Below, in pieces: positions 25,708 through 34,543 of a DNA stretch of 38,095 bases (position 1 is the first letter of the stretch; each line of letters begins with the position of its first letter). The position numbers were made by a program, and so were the translations under genes. The notes beneath the pieces are model-generated. The model worked only from the letters and a program-made list of their open reading frames with translations. It searched no databases and was not told the origin of the DNA. Source of the DNA: Methanolobus sp. UBA32 (GTDB lineage Archaea; Halobacteriota; Methanosarcinia; Methanosarcinales; Methanosarcinaceae). Where the stretch lies: the NCBI GenBank assembly GCA_002507205.1, contig DAZF01000077.1, positions 1 through 38,095 on the forward strand, read 5' to 3'.

Positions 25708-26337
25708 TTATGAGTTTCTGGTAGATTTTTTGAAGCTCAGTGCATCCTTAGGACATACATCGATACATCTTCCACATTTGATGCAGTCTGGATTGTGTGT
25801 AATCTCAACAATATTCAGGTGCATAGGACACACTTTTTCACATTTGTGGCATTTTATGCATTTTTCCATATCGACCTGTAGAGGATATTTGTTCACTCCG
25901 ACGATGCTCTGCAGGGTTCCCATGGGGCAGAAGGTACACCAGGTTCTCGGGGCAATTGTGACTCCCAGTACCAATGCGATGGCTGATGTTGTCAAACACA
26001 TGATGACCAGAACCATACCTACCTGGTTCACAATTCCGTGGGTATCCATCAGTCTGTAACCCATAAATACCATCATCAGCATGAAAAGAGGAACTCTTAT
26101 CCAGTAACTTTTGAGGAACTTAGGTATCTTTTTCTTCCCGGATATCCGGCCAACCCAGAAGTCCATGAAACTTCCCCTGGGACACAGGTTACCGCAGAAC
26201 CAGCGCCCTCTGAATGGTGCTATCAGAAAGATAGCCGCAAAAACCAGCAACATGAAATAACCAAGTAAAGGCTGCCATAGTCCTGCTATTGAAACGATTA
26301 TAACCAGCGGTCCCATATATGGGGTAATTTTCAGCAT
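25708..26337 (-). CDS. NapH/CcoG-like membrane 4Fe-4S protein
   Basis: A 209-residue protein with about four membrane helices and several Cys motifs: CGNLCPRGS and CTFCPMGT at helix ends, as in NapH-type quinol- or electron-transfer proteins, and a C-terminal two-cluster ferredoxin domain with CIKCHKCEKVCP and CIKCGRCIDVCP. It probably passes electrons between the membrane and soluble redox partners; the partner is not evident. ATG 26337 is preceded by AGGTG. There is no nearby reductase it clearly serves. Confidence 0.88.
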   Translation of the reverse strand: MLKITPYMGPLVIIVSIAGLWQPLLGYFMLLVFAAIFLIAPFRGRWFCGNLCPRGSFMDFWVGRISGKKKIPKFLKSYWIRVPLFMLMMVFMGYRLMDTHGIVNQVGMVLVIMCLTTSAIALVLGVTIAPRTWCTFCPMGTLQSIVGVNKYPLQVDMEKCIKCHKCEKVCPMHLNIVEITHNPDCIKCGRCIDVCPKDALSFKKSTRNS

Positions 26338-26402
26338 AAATTCACCTTTGTGATATTTTTATATTCCTGTTTTTATTAATGGTTGTTGGTTTCAGATTAA
26401 AT

Positions 26403-27365
26403 TCACTTGTTGTACACGGCTGCGAACTCCACAAAATCATCGAAGTCAACATCATCGTCTCCATCGAAATCGAATACGGAAGAGTATGTCATATCACCTG
26501 AACTTGAATTATATACTTCGGCCAACTCCACGAAATCATCAAAATCGACATCATCGTCTCCGTCAAAGTCTCCTTTAATGGATTCCTGAGGCAGTTCTTC
26601 CGGTATCACTTCCAGTACCCAGCTTACAGAATCGCTTCCTTTGAGATTCATAGCAGTTACTTCGATATCATATACACCCTCTGAAGGTGATTGCACATTG
26701 TAATAAGATTGTGTTACATCTTCATCGGTTTTAACAACAGTTGCGCCCACAGACCAGCTTACATCACATAATTCATTTGTCTGAATGCTAAAGATCTGTT
26801 CAGCGCCATTTGAGAATATGCTATCTGAAACTGGTTGGGAAGAAATGATGGAAAAAGGAGTTACTGCTACATTTGGGTTCCATCCGAAGTCCTGGGTGTA
26901 CATGGCAGTGTTCGAATATGAAGAATATTCTCCGACCCATATCCCAATACCTATCTCATTGTAACTGGAACTCAGGATATTGGCCCTGTGCCCAGCTGAA
27001 TTCATGAGATTCTCGTGAGCCTGCACGACATTAGGAGGATAGTTCATGGCAATGTTCTCGCCAATTCGGTAGACTGGATAACCTGCATCCCTTATTCTTT
27101 CTGAGAAAAAAGTACCATCAAAGGAATTATGGGAAAAATAATCCATTTCTATCATCTCTTTGCTATGGTCTCTTGCAACCTGGGTAAGAACGGGATTGAG
27201 AGTCAAGGACTCAAGTCCGTAACTCAACCTTTCATCGTTGATCAGATCCAGCATCTGTTGTTCCTGTACTTCATACGTCTCTTCTGCGGATACAAAGCTT
27301 GTAAAACAGGTCAGCAGAATGATAAATACAAGAAAATATCCTGACAAATAATACGTTTTATTCAT
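26403..27365 (-). CDS. Secreted CAP (SCP/PR-1) protein with dockerin-like repeats
   Basis: Exported protein of 320 residues from ATG 27365 (GAGGGAT precedes it; the ATG at 27380 is upstream of that site). The signal peptide covers about residues 1-27 (hydrophobic core FLVFIILLTCFTSF, cleavage near VSA-EE). The CAP domain (about 33-165) has the cavity residues of the family in place: His in YFSHNS, Glu in FSERI, Glu in GENIAM and His in AGHRANIL. A beta-sandwich (about 175-255) follows, and the C-terminus carries two near-identical calcium-binding repeats with the core DFDGDDDVDFDDF, as in dockerin type I repeats. The role may be cell-surface or extracellular; no cohesin gene is visible. Confidence 0.88.
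   Translation of the reverse strand: MNKTYYLSGYFLVFIILLTCFTSFVSAEETYEVQEQQMLDLINDERLSYGLESLTLNPVLTQVARDHSKEMIEMDYFSHNSFDGTFFSERIRDAGYPVYRIGENIAMNYPPNVVQAHENLMNSAGHRANILSSSYNEIGIGIWVGEYSSYSNTAMYTQDFGWNPNVAVTPFSIISSQPVSDSIFSNGAEQIFSIQTNELCDVSWSVGATVVKTDEDVTQSYYNVQSPSEGVYDIEVTAMNLKGSDSVSWVLEVIPEELPQESIKGDFDGDDDVDFDDFVELAEVYNSSSGDMTYSSVFDFDGDDDVDFDDFVEFAAVYNK
26409..26573 (-). repeat. Two near-identical copies of the dockerin-like repeat
   Basis: The DNA encoding DFDGDDDVDFDDFVE occurs twice in the 3' end of the CAP gene, about 110 bp apart, and the copies differ by only a few bases, suggesting recent duplication or gene conversion. Confidence 0.6.
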
Positions 27366-27553
27366 GATAAGATCCCTCATAGGAACGTTTTACGGGAGTG
27401 TTCCTTCAGGGCAAAAGTATTCAATATATTATATACATTCTTATATAATAAATTATAAGAGATAATTTTGTTGGAAGGCTGGAATAATAATATAAAAAGT
27501 TTACACAACCTTCAAAAGTACTTTTCCAAAGAGTTTTTATCTTCCGCTACCCC

Positions 27554-27564
27554 ACATATATAAT
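27554..27564 (+). promoter_or_regulatory. TATA box of the cooS-copB operon
   Basis: ACATATATAATG at 27554-27564 is a strong archaeal TATA box, predicting transcription start near 27587, just before the GGGGG at 27590-27594. This argues that the ATG inside it (27563) is not a start codon. Confidence 0.45.
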
Positions 27565-27601
27565 GGGTTTAAAATTACAATTAAAATCAGGGGGAACCCG
27601 T

Positions 27602-29506
27602 GTGGAAGATGACAGAATATCATATCATGATTCAGTGCGGACAGTGTACAGGCGAATAAAAGAAGATGGCATGACCAATATCTGGGACCGCTATGAGGCT
27701 CAGGGAATGGGAGGAAATCCCGACAGGAGATGTAATTTTTGTCAGGGAGGGATGCGTTGTGACCTCTGTTCCAACGGGCCCTGCCGTGCAGATGCCGTGA
27801 AGGATAAAAGAGGTGTCTGCGGAATAACTGCCGATGGTATGGCCATGCGCATGATGCTTCTGCGTAATGTCATGGGGGCTTCGACCTACCAGTATCATAC
27901 GAACCAGACCGTCAAGACATTACGAGCCACCGCAAAAGGTGAAACTCCTTTTAAGATAACCGAAGAAGAGAAGCTGAGGAGCTTTGCAGGCAGGCTGGGA
28001 GTGGATAACGGTGGCACTGTGAATGACGTTGCACTGAAACTTTGTGATTTTGTTGAAGCCGATTTCACAAGAGAATATGGCAAGCCCAGTAAGATCGTGG
28101 AAATGCTTGCTCCAAAGGAAAGACAGGACCTGTGGAAGAATAATGGTATCTTTCCCGGAGGCATCCAGACCGAAATTCTCAGGTCTACAAGCTCATCACT
28201 GACCAATGTGGATGGGAATTATGTCAGCCTTGCACTGAAAGCCATGAAACTCGGAGTGGCAATGGCATACCAGAGCCAGATAGTCAATGAATACTGTCAG
28301 GACATAATATTCGGATTGCCCCGTCCTCATAAAATGAGAGTTGACCTTGGCGTGCTTGACCCTGATTACATAAATGTCCTCCCCAACGGACACGAACCTT
28401 TCCTCGGCTTTGCCATGGTACAGCTTGCAAGAGAGCAGGAGTGGCAGGACAAGGCAAAGCAGGTCGGTGCCAAAGGTCTGCGAATAATTGCCAACATTGA
28501 GACCGGACAGGAAATGATCCAGAGATGGGAGATGGATGATGTTCTGTACGGATTTACCGGGAACTGGCTCATGCAGGAAGCAGTGCTTGCAAGCGGTTGT
28601 GTTGATGTGTTCGTTGCAGACATGAACTGCTCCATGCCCATAGACCCGATGTATGCTGAAAAGTATAAATTCAAACTCATACCTGTAAGCGACCTTGTCT
28701 CATTTGAGGGTGTAAGCGAACATCTGGATTACATACCTGAAAAAGCCAGTGAACAGGCTGCACAGTTGCTGCAGATGGGTATTGATAATTTCAAGGAACG
28801 CAAGGCATCAGTAAAACCCGTCACAGGATTACCATTCAGCGAAGCAGTTGTGGGATTTTCCACCGAGAGCATACTGGACGCACTTGGCGGAAAAATCGAC
28901 CCTCTTCTGGATGCCATCAAGGACGGTACCCTGCGTGGTGTTGCAGGACTCGTTTCCTGTACCACACTGAGGGATTCGGGACAGGACAGCCACAGTATTG
29001 CAGTTGCAAAGGAACTCATCAAAAAGGATGTACTGGTACTATCCATGGGATGCGGCAACGGGGCCATGCAGGTGGGAGGACTTTGCAGTCCTGAAGCAAA
29101 AGAACTTGCAGGACCCGGACTGAAATCCATATGTAAAGCACTTGCTATCCCTCCGGTACTCAGTTATGGAACCTGTACGGATACAGGCAGGATTGCTGAT
29201 CTTATAGCTGCTGTGTCGGCAGGTCTTGGAGGCGTACCTGTCCCTGACCTTCCTATTGTTGCTACTGCTCCTGAATATATGGAACAGAAAGCTACCATCG
29301 ATGCTGTCTTTGCCCTTGCATTGGGACTTTACACACATGTCAATCCCGTTCCAACCGTAACAGGGGCACCGAATCTGGTAAAACTGCTCACAGAAGACTG
29401 CAAGAATGTCACAGGCGGGGTTATGAACGTGGAAACCGATGCTGTGAAAGCAGTAGAACTTATGCTTGAGCACATAGAGGAAAATCGCAGGAAACTCGGC
29501 ATCTGA
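27602..29506 (+). CDS. cooS: CooS-family (CODH-like) protein lacking a C-cluster cysteine
   Basis: A 634-residue homologue of Ni-CO dehydrogenase. From the GTG at 27602 (AGGGGG 7 bases upstream) the numbering nearly matches CODH-II: B-cluster Cys53, 56, 61, 73; D-cluster-type pair Cys44/Cys47 in a C-X2-C spacing; C-cluster positions His264 (NGHEPF), Cys343 (MNCSMP), Cys453 (VSCTT), Cys484 (MGCGNGA) and Cys525 (YGTCTDTGRI). The segment equivalent to CCTGNE reads IETGQE, so Cys295 is replaced by Glu300. CODH homologues missing this cysteine, such as CooS-V of Carboxydothermus, bind an iron-sulfur-oxo hybrid cluster and do not turn over CO. Hence CO oxidation is doubtful here, and a hydroxylamine- or stress-related reduction is more likely. 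The copB gene starts 12 bases later. No cooF or cooC gene is adjacent. Confidence 0.93.
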   Translation: MEDDRISYHDSVRTVYRRIKEDGMTNIWDRYEAQGMGGNPDRRCNFCQGGMRCDLCSNGPCRADAVKDKRGVCGITADGMAMRMMLLRNVMGASTYQYHTNQTVKTLRATAKGETPFKITEEEKLRSFAGRLGVDNGGTVNDVALKLCDFVEADFTREYGKPSKIVEMLAPKERQDLWKNNGIFPGGIQTEILRSTSSSLTNVDGNYVSLALKAMKLGVAMAYQSQIVNEYCQDIIFGLPRPHKMRVDLGVLDPDYINVLPNGHEPFLGFAMVQLAREQEWQDKAKQVGAKGLRIIANIETGQEMIQRWEMDDVLYGFTGNWLMQEAVLASGCVDVFVADMNCSMPIDPMYAEKYKFKLIPVSDLVSFEGVSEHLDYIPEKASEQAAQLLQMGIDNFKERKASVKPVTGLPFSEAVVGFSTESILDALGGKIDPLLDAIKDGTLRGVAGLVSCTTLRDSGQDSHSIAVAKELIKKDVLVLSMGCGNGAMQVGGLCSPEAKELAGPGLKSICKALAIPPVLSYGTCTDTGRIADLIAAVSAGLGGVPVPDLPIVATAPEYMEQKATIDAVFALALGLYTHVNPVPTVTGAPNLVKLLTEDCKNVTGGVMNVETDAVKAVELMLEHIEENRRKLGI

Positions 29507-29518
29507 GCCTGGAGGCGG

Positions 29519-31663
29519 GTGACGGAAAATATGGAGCAGCAGGACAGCAGCCAGCATGTTGATGAACATTCAATGCACGAACATGAAGATCACACGGAAG
29601 AAAAACATGATATGCACCATGAGATGTCGGGAAAAGAGCATGATGGACATATGGAACATGGTGAACACGAAGGACATCAGGGACATTCCGGTCATCATGC
29701 AATGATGGTACAGGATTTCAGGAAGAGGTTCTGGATATCGCTTGTATTGACCATCCCTGTACTTCTCCTCTCTCCTATCATTCAGGACTTCCTTGCTTCA
29801 GTTTTTAGTATCTTTGTTCCCTCATTTACAGGAGATACTTATCTTCTATTTGCTTTTTCCACCCTGATTTTCTTCTACGGAGGGTGGCCTTTCCTGAAAG
29901 GGATAAAGGATGAGCTTACAGCAAAAAATCCCGGGATGATGACGCTTATTGCGGTTGCCATCACCGTTGCATACGGTTACAGCAGCCTGGTGGTCTTTGG
30001 AGTTGCAGGCAAGCTCTTTTTCTGGGAACTGGCAACCCTTATTGATATTATGCTGCTTGGGCACTGGATGGAAATGAGATCCGTTATGGGAGCATCAATG
30101 GCTCTGGAAGAACTCGTTAAACTCATGCCTTCTGATGCACATCTGATAGGGGCTGATGAAAAGGTGGAAGATGTTCCCGTGGACCGTCTCAAAAAAGAGG
30201 ATAGGGTGCTTGTCAAACCCGGAGAGAAGATACCTGTTGACGGTGTGGTTATAGAGGGTCAAAGCTCTGTGAACGAAGCAATGCTTACAGGCGAATCAAA
30301 TCCTGTTCCAAAGGAAACAGGGGATATGGTCATAGGTGGAGCCATCAACGGAGAAGGTTCCCTGACCATCGAAGTTCAAAAGATCGGAAAGGATTCTTTC
30401 CTGTCCCAGATGCTTGATCTTGTAACTCAGGCCCAGCAAAGTAAGTCTAAAACACAGAATCTTGCAGACAGAGCAGCCCTCTGGCTTACAATAATCGCCC
30501 TGACAGCCGGAACACTCACTTTTCTGGTATGGCTGAGATTGATGAATACAGACCTCGCCTTTTCACTGGAAAGAGCGGTAACGGTTATGGTCATCACATG
30601 TCCCCATGCCCTGGGGCTTGCAATTCCCCTTGTGGTTGCGGTTTCCGCTGCCATCGGTGCAAGGAACGGTCTGCTTATCAGGAACAGATCGGCTTTTGAA
30701 AGAGCCAGGAACATCGATGCAATTGTTTTTGATAAGACAGGAACGCTCACAAAAGGAGAGTTTGGTGTCAGCGATGTCGTTGCTTTCGATGAAAAAATGA
30801 AAACAGAGGAAATACTGAAATATGCAGCATCCATCGAATCCAACTCTGAGCATCCTATAGCCAGAGGTATCATTGATGCTTCCGGTTCCAGTTATCGGGT
30901 TGAGAACTTCAGCGCCATTGCGGGAAAAGGAGCTCATGGAACTGTTAACGGAAAGGACGTTAAGGTGGTAAGTCCCGGATACCTGAAAGAGGAATCGATC
31001 AGTTATCCCGAGGATAAGATAAAGGATATTGCCAGTCAGGGTAAGACCATAGTATTTGTCCTGATCGACAGAAACGTTGCAGGAGCGATTGCGCTTGAAG
31101 ATATTGTCAGGCCTGAATCAAAGGAAGTCGTCAGCAGACTGAAGAAAATGGGAGTCAAATGCCTGATGCTCACCGGTGACCAGGAACAAGTAGCTGAAAG
31201 GGTTGCAGGGCAGATAGGGCTTGATGAGTATTTTGCAGGGGTGCTTCCCGGAGAAAAAGCTTCCAGAATAAAGGAAGTTCAGGAAAGGGGGCTTATTGTT
31301 GCAATGGTTGGCGATGGTATCAATGACGCACCTGCACTGGCACAGGCAGACATTGGCATAGCCATTGGAGCCGGTACTGATGTTGCAGTGGAAACAGCTG
31401 ACATAGTACTTGTGAAAAGTAATCCTCTTGATGTTATGGCCATCATCGATCTTTCACGCGCGACGTACAGCAAAATGGTACAGAACCTTTTCTGGGCCAC
31501 AGGTTACAACGCTCTTGCAATTCCTCTTGCCGCAGGAGTGCTTTACCAGCAGGGGATATTGTTATCGCCTGCTGCAGGGGCTGTACTCATGTCATTGAGC
31601 ACGATAATAGTAGCTATTAATGCCAGATTGCTGTCCATCGATCAGGACAGGATCGCCGTATAA
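29519..31663 (+). CDS. copB: Copper-translocating P1B-type ATPase (CopB-like, CPH motif)
   Basis: 714-residue heavy-metal pump. The N-terminus (residues 1-60) has 16 histidines instead of a CxxC metal-binding domain. The channel motif is CPH (361-363), characteristic of the P1B-3/CopB subgroup that exports copper or silver. Further: TGES at 257-260, phosphorylated Asp405 in DKTGTLT, the SEHP motif and [10 protein letters not shown]. About eight membrane helices. The start is GTG 29519, three bases after GGAGG at 29511-29515, or less likely ATG 29531. It lies 12 bases after the cooS-like gene on the same strand, so the two form an operon. Direction of transport (export) is the family norm. Confidence 0.95.
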   Translation: MTENMEQQDSSQHVDEHSMHEHEDHTEEKHDMHHEMSGKEHDGHMEHGEHEGHQGHSGHHAMMVQDFRKRFWISLVLTIPVLLLSPIIQDFLASVFSIFVPSFTGDTYLLFAFSTLIFFYGGWPFLKGIKDELTAKNPGMMTLIAVAITVAYGYSSLVVFGVAGKLFFWELATLIDIMLLGHWMEMRSVMGASMALEELVKLMPSDAHLIGADEKVEDVPVDRLKKEDRVLVKPGEKIPVDGVVIEGQSSVNEAMLTGESNPVPKETGDMVIGGAINGEGSLTIEVQKIGKDSFLSQMLDLVTQAQQSKSKTQNLADRAALWLTIIALTAGTLTFLVWLRLMNTDLAFSLERAVTVMVITCPHALGLAIPLVVAVSAAIGARNGLLIRNRSAFERARNIDAIVFDKTGTLTKGEFGVSDVVAFDEKMKTEEILKYAASIESNSEHPIARGIIDASGSSYRVENFSAIAGKGAHGTVNGKDVKVVSPGYLKEESISYPEDKIKDIASQGKTIVFVLIDRNVAGAIALEDIVRPESKEVVSRLKKMGVKCLMLTGDQEQVAERVAGQIGLDEYFAGVLPGEKASRIKEVQERGLIVAMVGDGINDAPALAQADIGIAIGAGTDVAVETADIVLVKSNPLDVMAIIDLSRATYSKMVQNLFWATGYNALAIPLAAGVLYQQGILLSPAAGAVLMSLSTIIVAINARLLSIDQDRIAV

Positions 31664-31667
31664 TTTC

Positions 31668-31684
31668 AATATATATATAAATAA
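31668..31684 (+). promoter_or_regulatory. TATA box of the 31704 membrane protein gene (leaderless)
   Basis: ATATATATATAAATAA lies 20 to 35 bases before the ATG at 31704, immediately after the copB stop. Confidence 0.45.
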
Positions 31685-31703
31685 ACATGTACAATATATT
31701 CCC

Positions 31704-33380
31704 ATGCAGATCCTGATACCAGATATCATTGATACAGCCCTGATAAGTGGTGTAATATCACTTTTCCTTTTTGTGAACATCCTTGTGAAGAATTACCTGA
31801 AAATAAACCTCAGGGATGTGGGAGCTGACCTTGCTATTGGTGCATTGGTAATTCAGCTTGCCTTTATTGCAACTATACTCGTTGACCAGCAGATGGATTA
31901 TTTCTGGAACAATGTTATTCTTGCGATATGTTTCGGATCTATCTGGGTTGCATGCCTTTGGCTGGCCGGTAAAAGAGATGCTCTGACTGACATGTTTTCC
32001 TATACCATCGGAACATTTGCCCTGGCAGCATCAATTATGCATTTTCTGGGAACTTTCAAGCCTACAGGTATGATATTGCTGCTTGTGTATTCATTTATAC
32101 TGTCAGTAGTGGCTTTCCTTTTAGCCGACTATCTCAGAACAGAGGCTGTCAGGAATAATTTTGATAAATTTGTCAGGGACCTGCAAATCTATGACATGAA
32201 TGAAAGTTACAGGAAACTGGAAGCAGGTAAAGAAAATCTCGACCCGCTACAACCTGTGATCGATATCATACGCGGAGCTGTCAGGAATAGCGATGACTTC
32301 GTTGCAACTATAGGAATAAGGAAAATCCCTGAAATATGCTCTAAGGTTCTGGCTGCAAGCGGAAACAAAAATCTTATCATAAAACGCATCAACATGCACC
32401 TTTACAAGTTAGCGATCCTTGCAGAGGATGAAAAAGACAGGTTTGCAATGATGGAAGTTATAGATGCTTTTGGTTCTGTTGGAAATCAGTGCGCTAAGGC
32501 TGGTATGGAAAGTTTCACATTGCAGACCATCGACAGCATGACCAGCTTTTTTGAAATGCACAGGGAAAGAGAGTATTTCCCACAACTGGATAAACTGACA
32601 TTGATAAAACGCTCAAAAAATCCAAAGGACCTTTTTAACATTGTCACAAACAAAGTGGTATCCACTCCCCTGCATAAGCTTGCAATAGCAAGCGGTGATA
32701 TTGGAACTACATCTGCAAAAAAGGACATGATAGACCCTACTGAAAGGTCAGTTATCCTGCTTAAGAAAATAGCTCTTGATGCTGCGGTAAACAGGGATAC
32801 TGCCACTCTGGGTAATATCAGAAAGGTACTTCTGGAACTTGCAAGGACCGTGGACAATAAAGATCAGGATCATCTTAAAAAACTGATAATATACGCATTA
32901 AGGGACATCGGAATTAAAGCGGTTCAGGAATCACCGAATCTTAAAAGACATGAGTGTCTTGATAAAGTAATAGAAACTTTGAAAGAGATAGGGGATATCT
33001 TCGGGAAAGATTCCATCCTTGATGTGACAGCAGCATTGAAGGATATAGGAATAGTTGCCGCAAGAAAACATTCTGATGAGAAAGTTTCAGGAATAATTCC
33101 TGTTATGGAACATTTCTGTACAGTCGCGGCAAAGGAAGATAATGAAGATCAGGCATCACATGCTATCAACGCAATACTTGAGGTCTGTGAGATATCCATT
33201 AAAGAACAGATGGTTGAATCCACTGCAAGTTCTTCTAAGAGCTTGGCAAACCTTTCTAACATCGAATCCATCTCCGTTATGGTAAACGAGGCTATATTTG
33301 AAATCGGCAAGTACAGGGAAATGGATACGGAAATGTTTGCACTTTTTGATAAGACATATCGTAAGTCAGGTGGAAGATAG
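31704..33380 (+). CDS. Unknown protein: N-terminal membrane domain plus helical repeats
   Basis: Not recognised. The frame extends back to 31620 inside copB, but ATG 31704 (MQILIPDIIDTALISG) is preferred as it lies behind a TATA box and not in the previous gene. Residues about 8-140 contain four or five membrane helices; the remaining 410 residues are soluble and almost entirely helical, with repeated pairs such as VIDAFGSVGNQCAK and ALRDIGIKAVQE, about 40 residues apart, like HEAT or ARM repeats. A protein-binding scaffold at the membrane is a guess. It begins 41 bases after copB with its own promoter, so a link to copper is unproven. Confidence 0.75.
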   Translation: MQILIPDIIDTALISGVISLFLFVNILVKNYLKINLRDVGADLAIGALVIQLAFIATILVDQQMDYFWNNVILAICFGSIWVACLWLAGKRDALTDMFSYTIGTFALAASIMHFLGTFKPTGMILLLVYSFILSVVAFLLADYLRTEAVRNNFDKFVRDLQIYDMNESYRKLEAGKENLDPLQPVIDIIRGAVRNSDDFVATIGIRKIPEICSKVLAASGNKNLIIKRINMHLYKLAILAEDEKDRFAMMEVIDAFGSVGNQCAKAGMESFTLQTIDSMTSFFEMHREREYFPQLDKLTLIKRSKNPKDLFNIVTNKVVSTPLHKLAIASGDIGTTSAKKDMIDPTERSVILLKKIALDAAVNRDTATLGNIRKVLLELARTVDNKDQDHLKKLIIYALRDIGIKAVQESPNLKRHECLDKVIETLKEIGDIFGKDSILDVTAALKDIGIVAARKHSDEKVSGIIPVMEHFCTVAAKEDNEDQASHAINAILEVCEISIKEQMVESTASSSKSLANLSNIESISVMVNEAIFEIGKYREMDTEMFALFDKTYRKSGGR

Positions 33381-33395
33381 GCTCCTTTTCGAAGA

Positions 33396-33405
33396 GTATA
33401 TGTAT
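33396..33405 (+). promoter_or_regulatory. TATA-like box of ftr
   Basis: GTATATGTAT lies about 90 bases before the ATG of ftr, predicting a leader of about 65 bases. Confidence 0.35.
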
Positions 33406-33489
33406 TGTAATCGTCTTCTATTAGAGCTATAGTTACGTTGCATGTAACAGATTCAGAACTACAGTTTCAATTTAAGGTAAGGGATTATT

Positions 33490-34383
33490 ATGGATATCAA
33501 TGGAGTAGAAATCGAAGATACTTTTGCAGAAGCGTTTCCAATCAAAATAGCAAGAGTGCTCATTACAGCAGCAACAAAACACTGGGCTGAAGTAGCTGCA
33601 CTTGAAGCAACCGGATTCGGAACATCTGTTATTATGTGCCCTGCAGAAGCAGGTATTGAAAAGTTCGTTGGTCCTGACGAGACACCTGACGGAAGACCTG
33701 GTGTGTACATCCAGATCTGCACCTTCGGATACGAAGCACTCGAACACCAGTTACTCGAGCGCATCGGACAGTGCATACTTACAGCTCCAACAACAGCTGT
33801 TTTCAATGGACTTCCAGATGCTGAGAAGCAGTTCAACGTAGGATTCAAATTGAAGTTCTTCGGTGACGGAATGGAATCCGAAACTGAGATCGATGGCCGC
33901 AAGATGCACAGTGTTCCAATCATGGAGGGTGACTTCCTTGTAGAAGAGAACATCGGCGCTGTTGCAGGTATTGCAGGCGGTAACTTCTTTATCTTCGGTG
34001 ACAGCCAGATGACAGCACTCACAGCAGCAGAAGTTGCAGTAGATGCTATCAAGGACCTTGACGGTACTATCACTCCATTCCCAGGCGGAATAGTTGCTAG
34101 TGGCTCAAAGGCTGGTTTTAACAACTACAAGTTCATGAAGGCAACTGCAAATGAGAAGTTCTGCCCATCCATCAGGGACAAGGTCGAAGGCACCGAGATC
34201 CCAGAAGGTGTAAAGGCAGTTTACGAGCTTGTCATCAACGGTCTTGACGAGGATGCAATCCAGAAGGCAATGAAGGCAGGTATCGAAGCAGCTGTTGCAG
34301 TTCCCGGTGTATCAAAGATCACCGCAGGAAACTACGGCGGAAAGCTCGGAAAGTACCAGTTCCACCTGAAAGACCTCGTTTGA
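33490..34383 (+). CDS. ftr: Formylmethanofuran:tetrahydromethanopterin formyltransferase
   Basis: Second step of the CO2-reducing C1 pathway: moves the formyl group from formylmethanofuran to tetrahydro(methano/sarcina)pterin; methylotrophic methanogens run it in reverse. The 297 residues are the standard length and the N-terminus [20 protein letters not shown] is typical, as are [19 protein letters not shown] and [14 protein letters not shown] at the C-terminus. Acidic, cytoplasmic, no extra domains. High codon bias toward GCA, GAC and AAG suggests strong expression. It is a single gene, followed by a long T-tract. The start ATG 33490 lies after a weak AAGGTAAGG site. Confidence 0.97.
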   Translation: MDINGVEIEDTFAEAFPIKIARVLITAATKHWAEVAALEATGFGTSVIMCPAEAGIEKFVGPDETPDGRPGVYIQICTFGYEALEHQLLERIGQCILTAPTTAVFNGLPDAEKQFNVGFKLKFFGDGMESETEIDGRKMHSVPIMEGDFLVEENIGAVAGIAGGNFFIFGDSQMTALTAAEVAVDAIKDLDGTITPFPGGIVASGSKAGFNNYKFMKATANEKFCPSIRDKVEGTEIPEGVKAVYELVINGLDEDAIQKAMKAGIEAAVAVPGVSKITAGNYGGKLGKYQFHLKDLV

Positions 34384-34385
34384 GG

Positions 34386-34430
34386 CTCTTTCTTTTTTCT
34401 TCTTTTTTATCCACATACTTTTTCTTAAAT
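34386..34430 (+). terminator. T-rich terminator after ftr
   Basis: From 34389 to 34409 nearly every base is T with scattered C, followed by another T-run at 34420-34425; no stem is needed in archaea. Confidence 0.6.
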
Positions 34431-34543
34431 GATTTGAATAAATCTCAATAGATATGACAGAAATGTAGAATTATCTGAGAGTAACATCTGCAATACCCTG
34501 GAAAGACCGGAATTAATAGCTGAATTCTATCACAGGATGCAAT

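Noticed and set aside
25316..26059. Plus-strand frame of 247 codons across the RNase HI and NapH-like genes
   Set aside because: It spans two clear minus-strand genes and their spacer, has no ribosome-binding site and no recognisable domain.
27602..29506. Assignment as a functional CO dehydrogenase taking part in acetyl-CoA metabolism
   Set aside because: The equivalent of Cys295 is Glu, there is no adjacent cooF or cooC, and the methanogen CODH/ACS complex uses CdhA, which is a different protein family member.
31620..31703. Upstream start of the 31704 membrane protein, overlapping copB
   Set aside because: The upstream codons are the copB 3' end and a TATA-rich spacer; the ATG at 31704 is well placed behind the TATA box.
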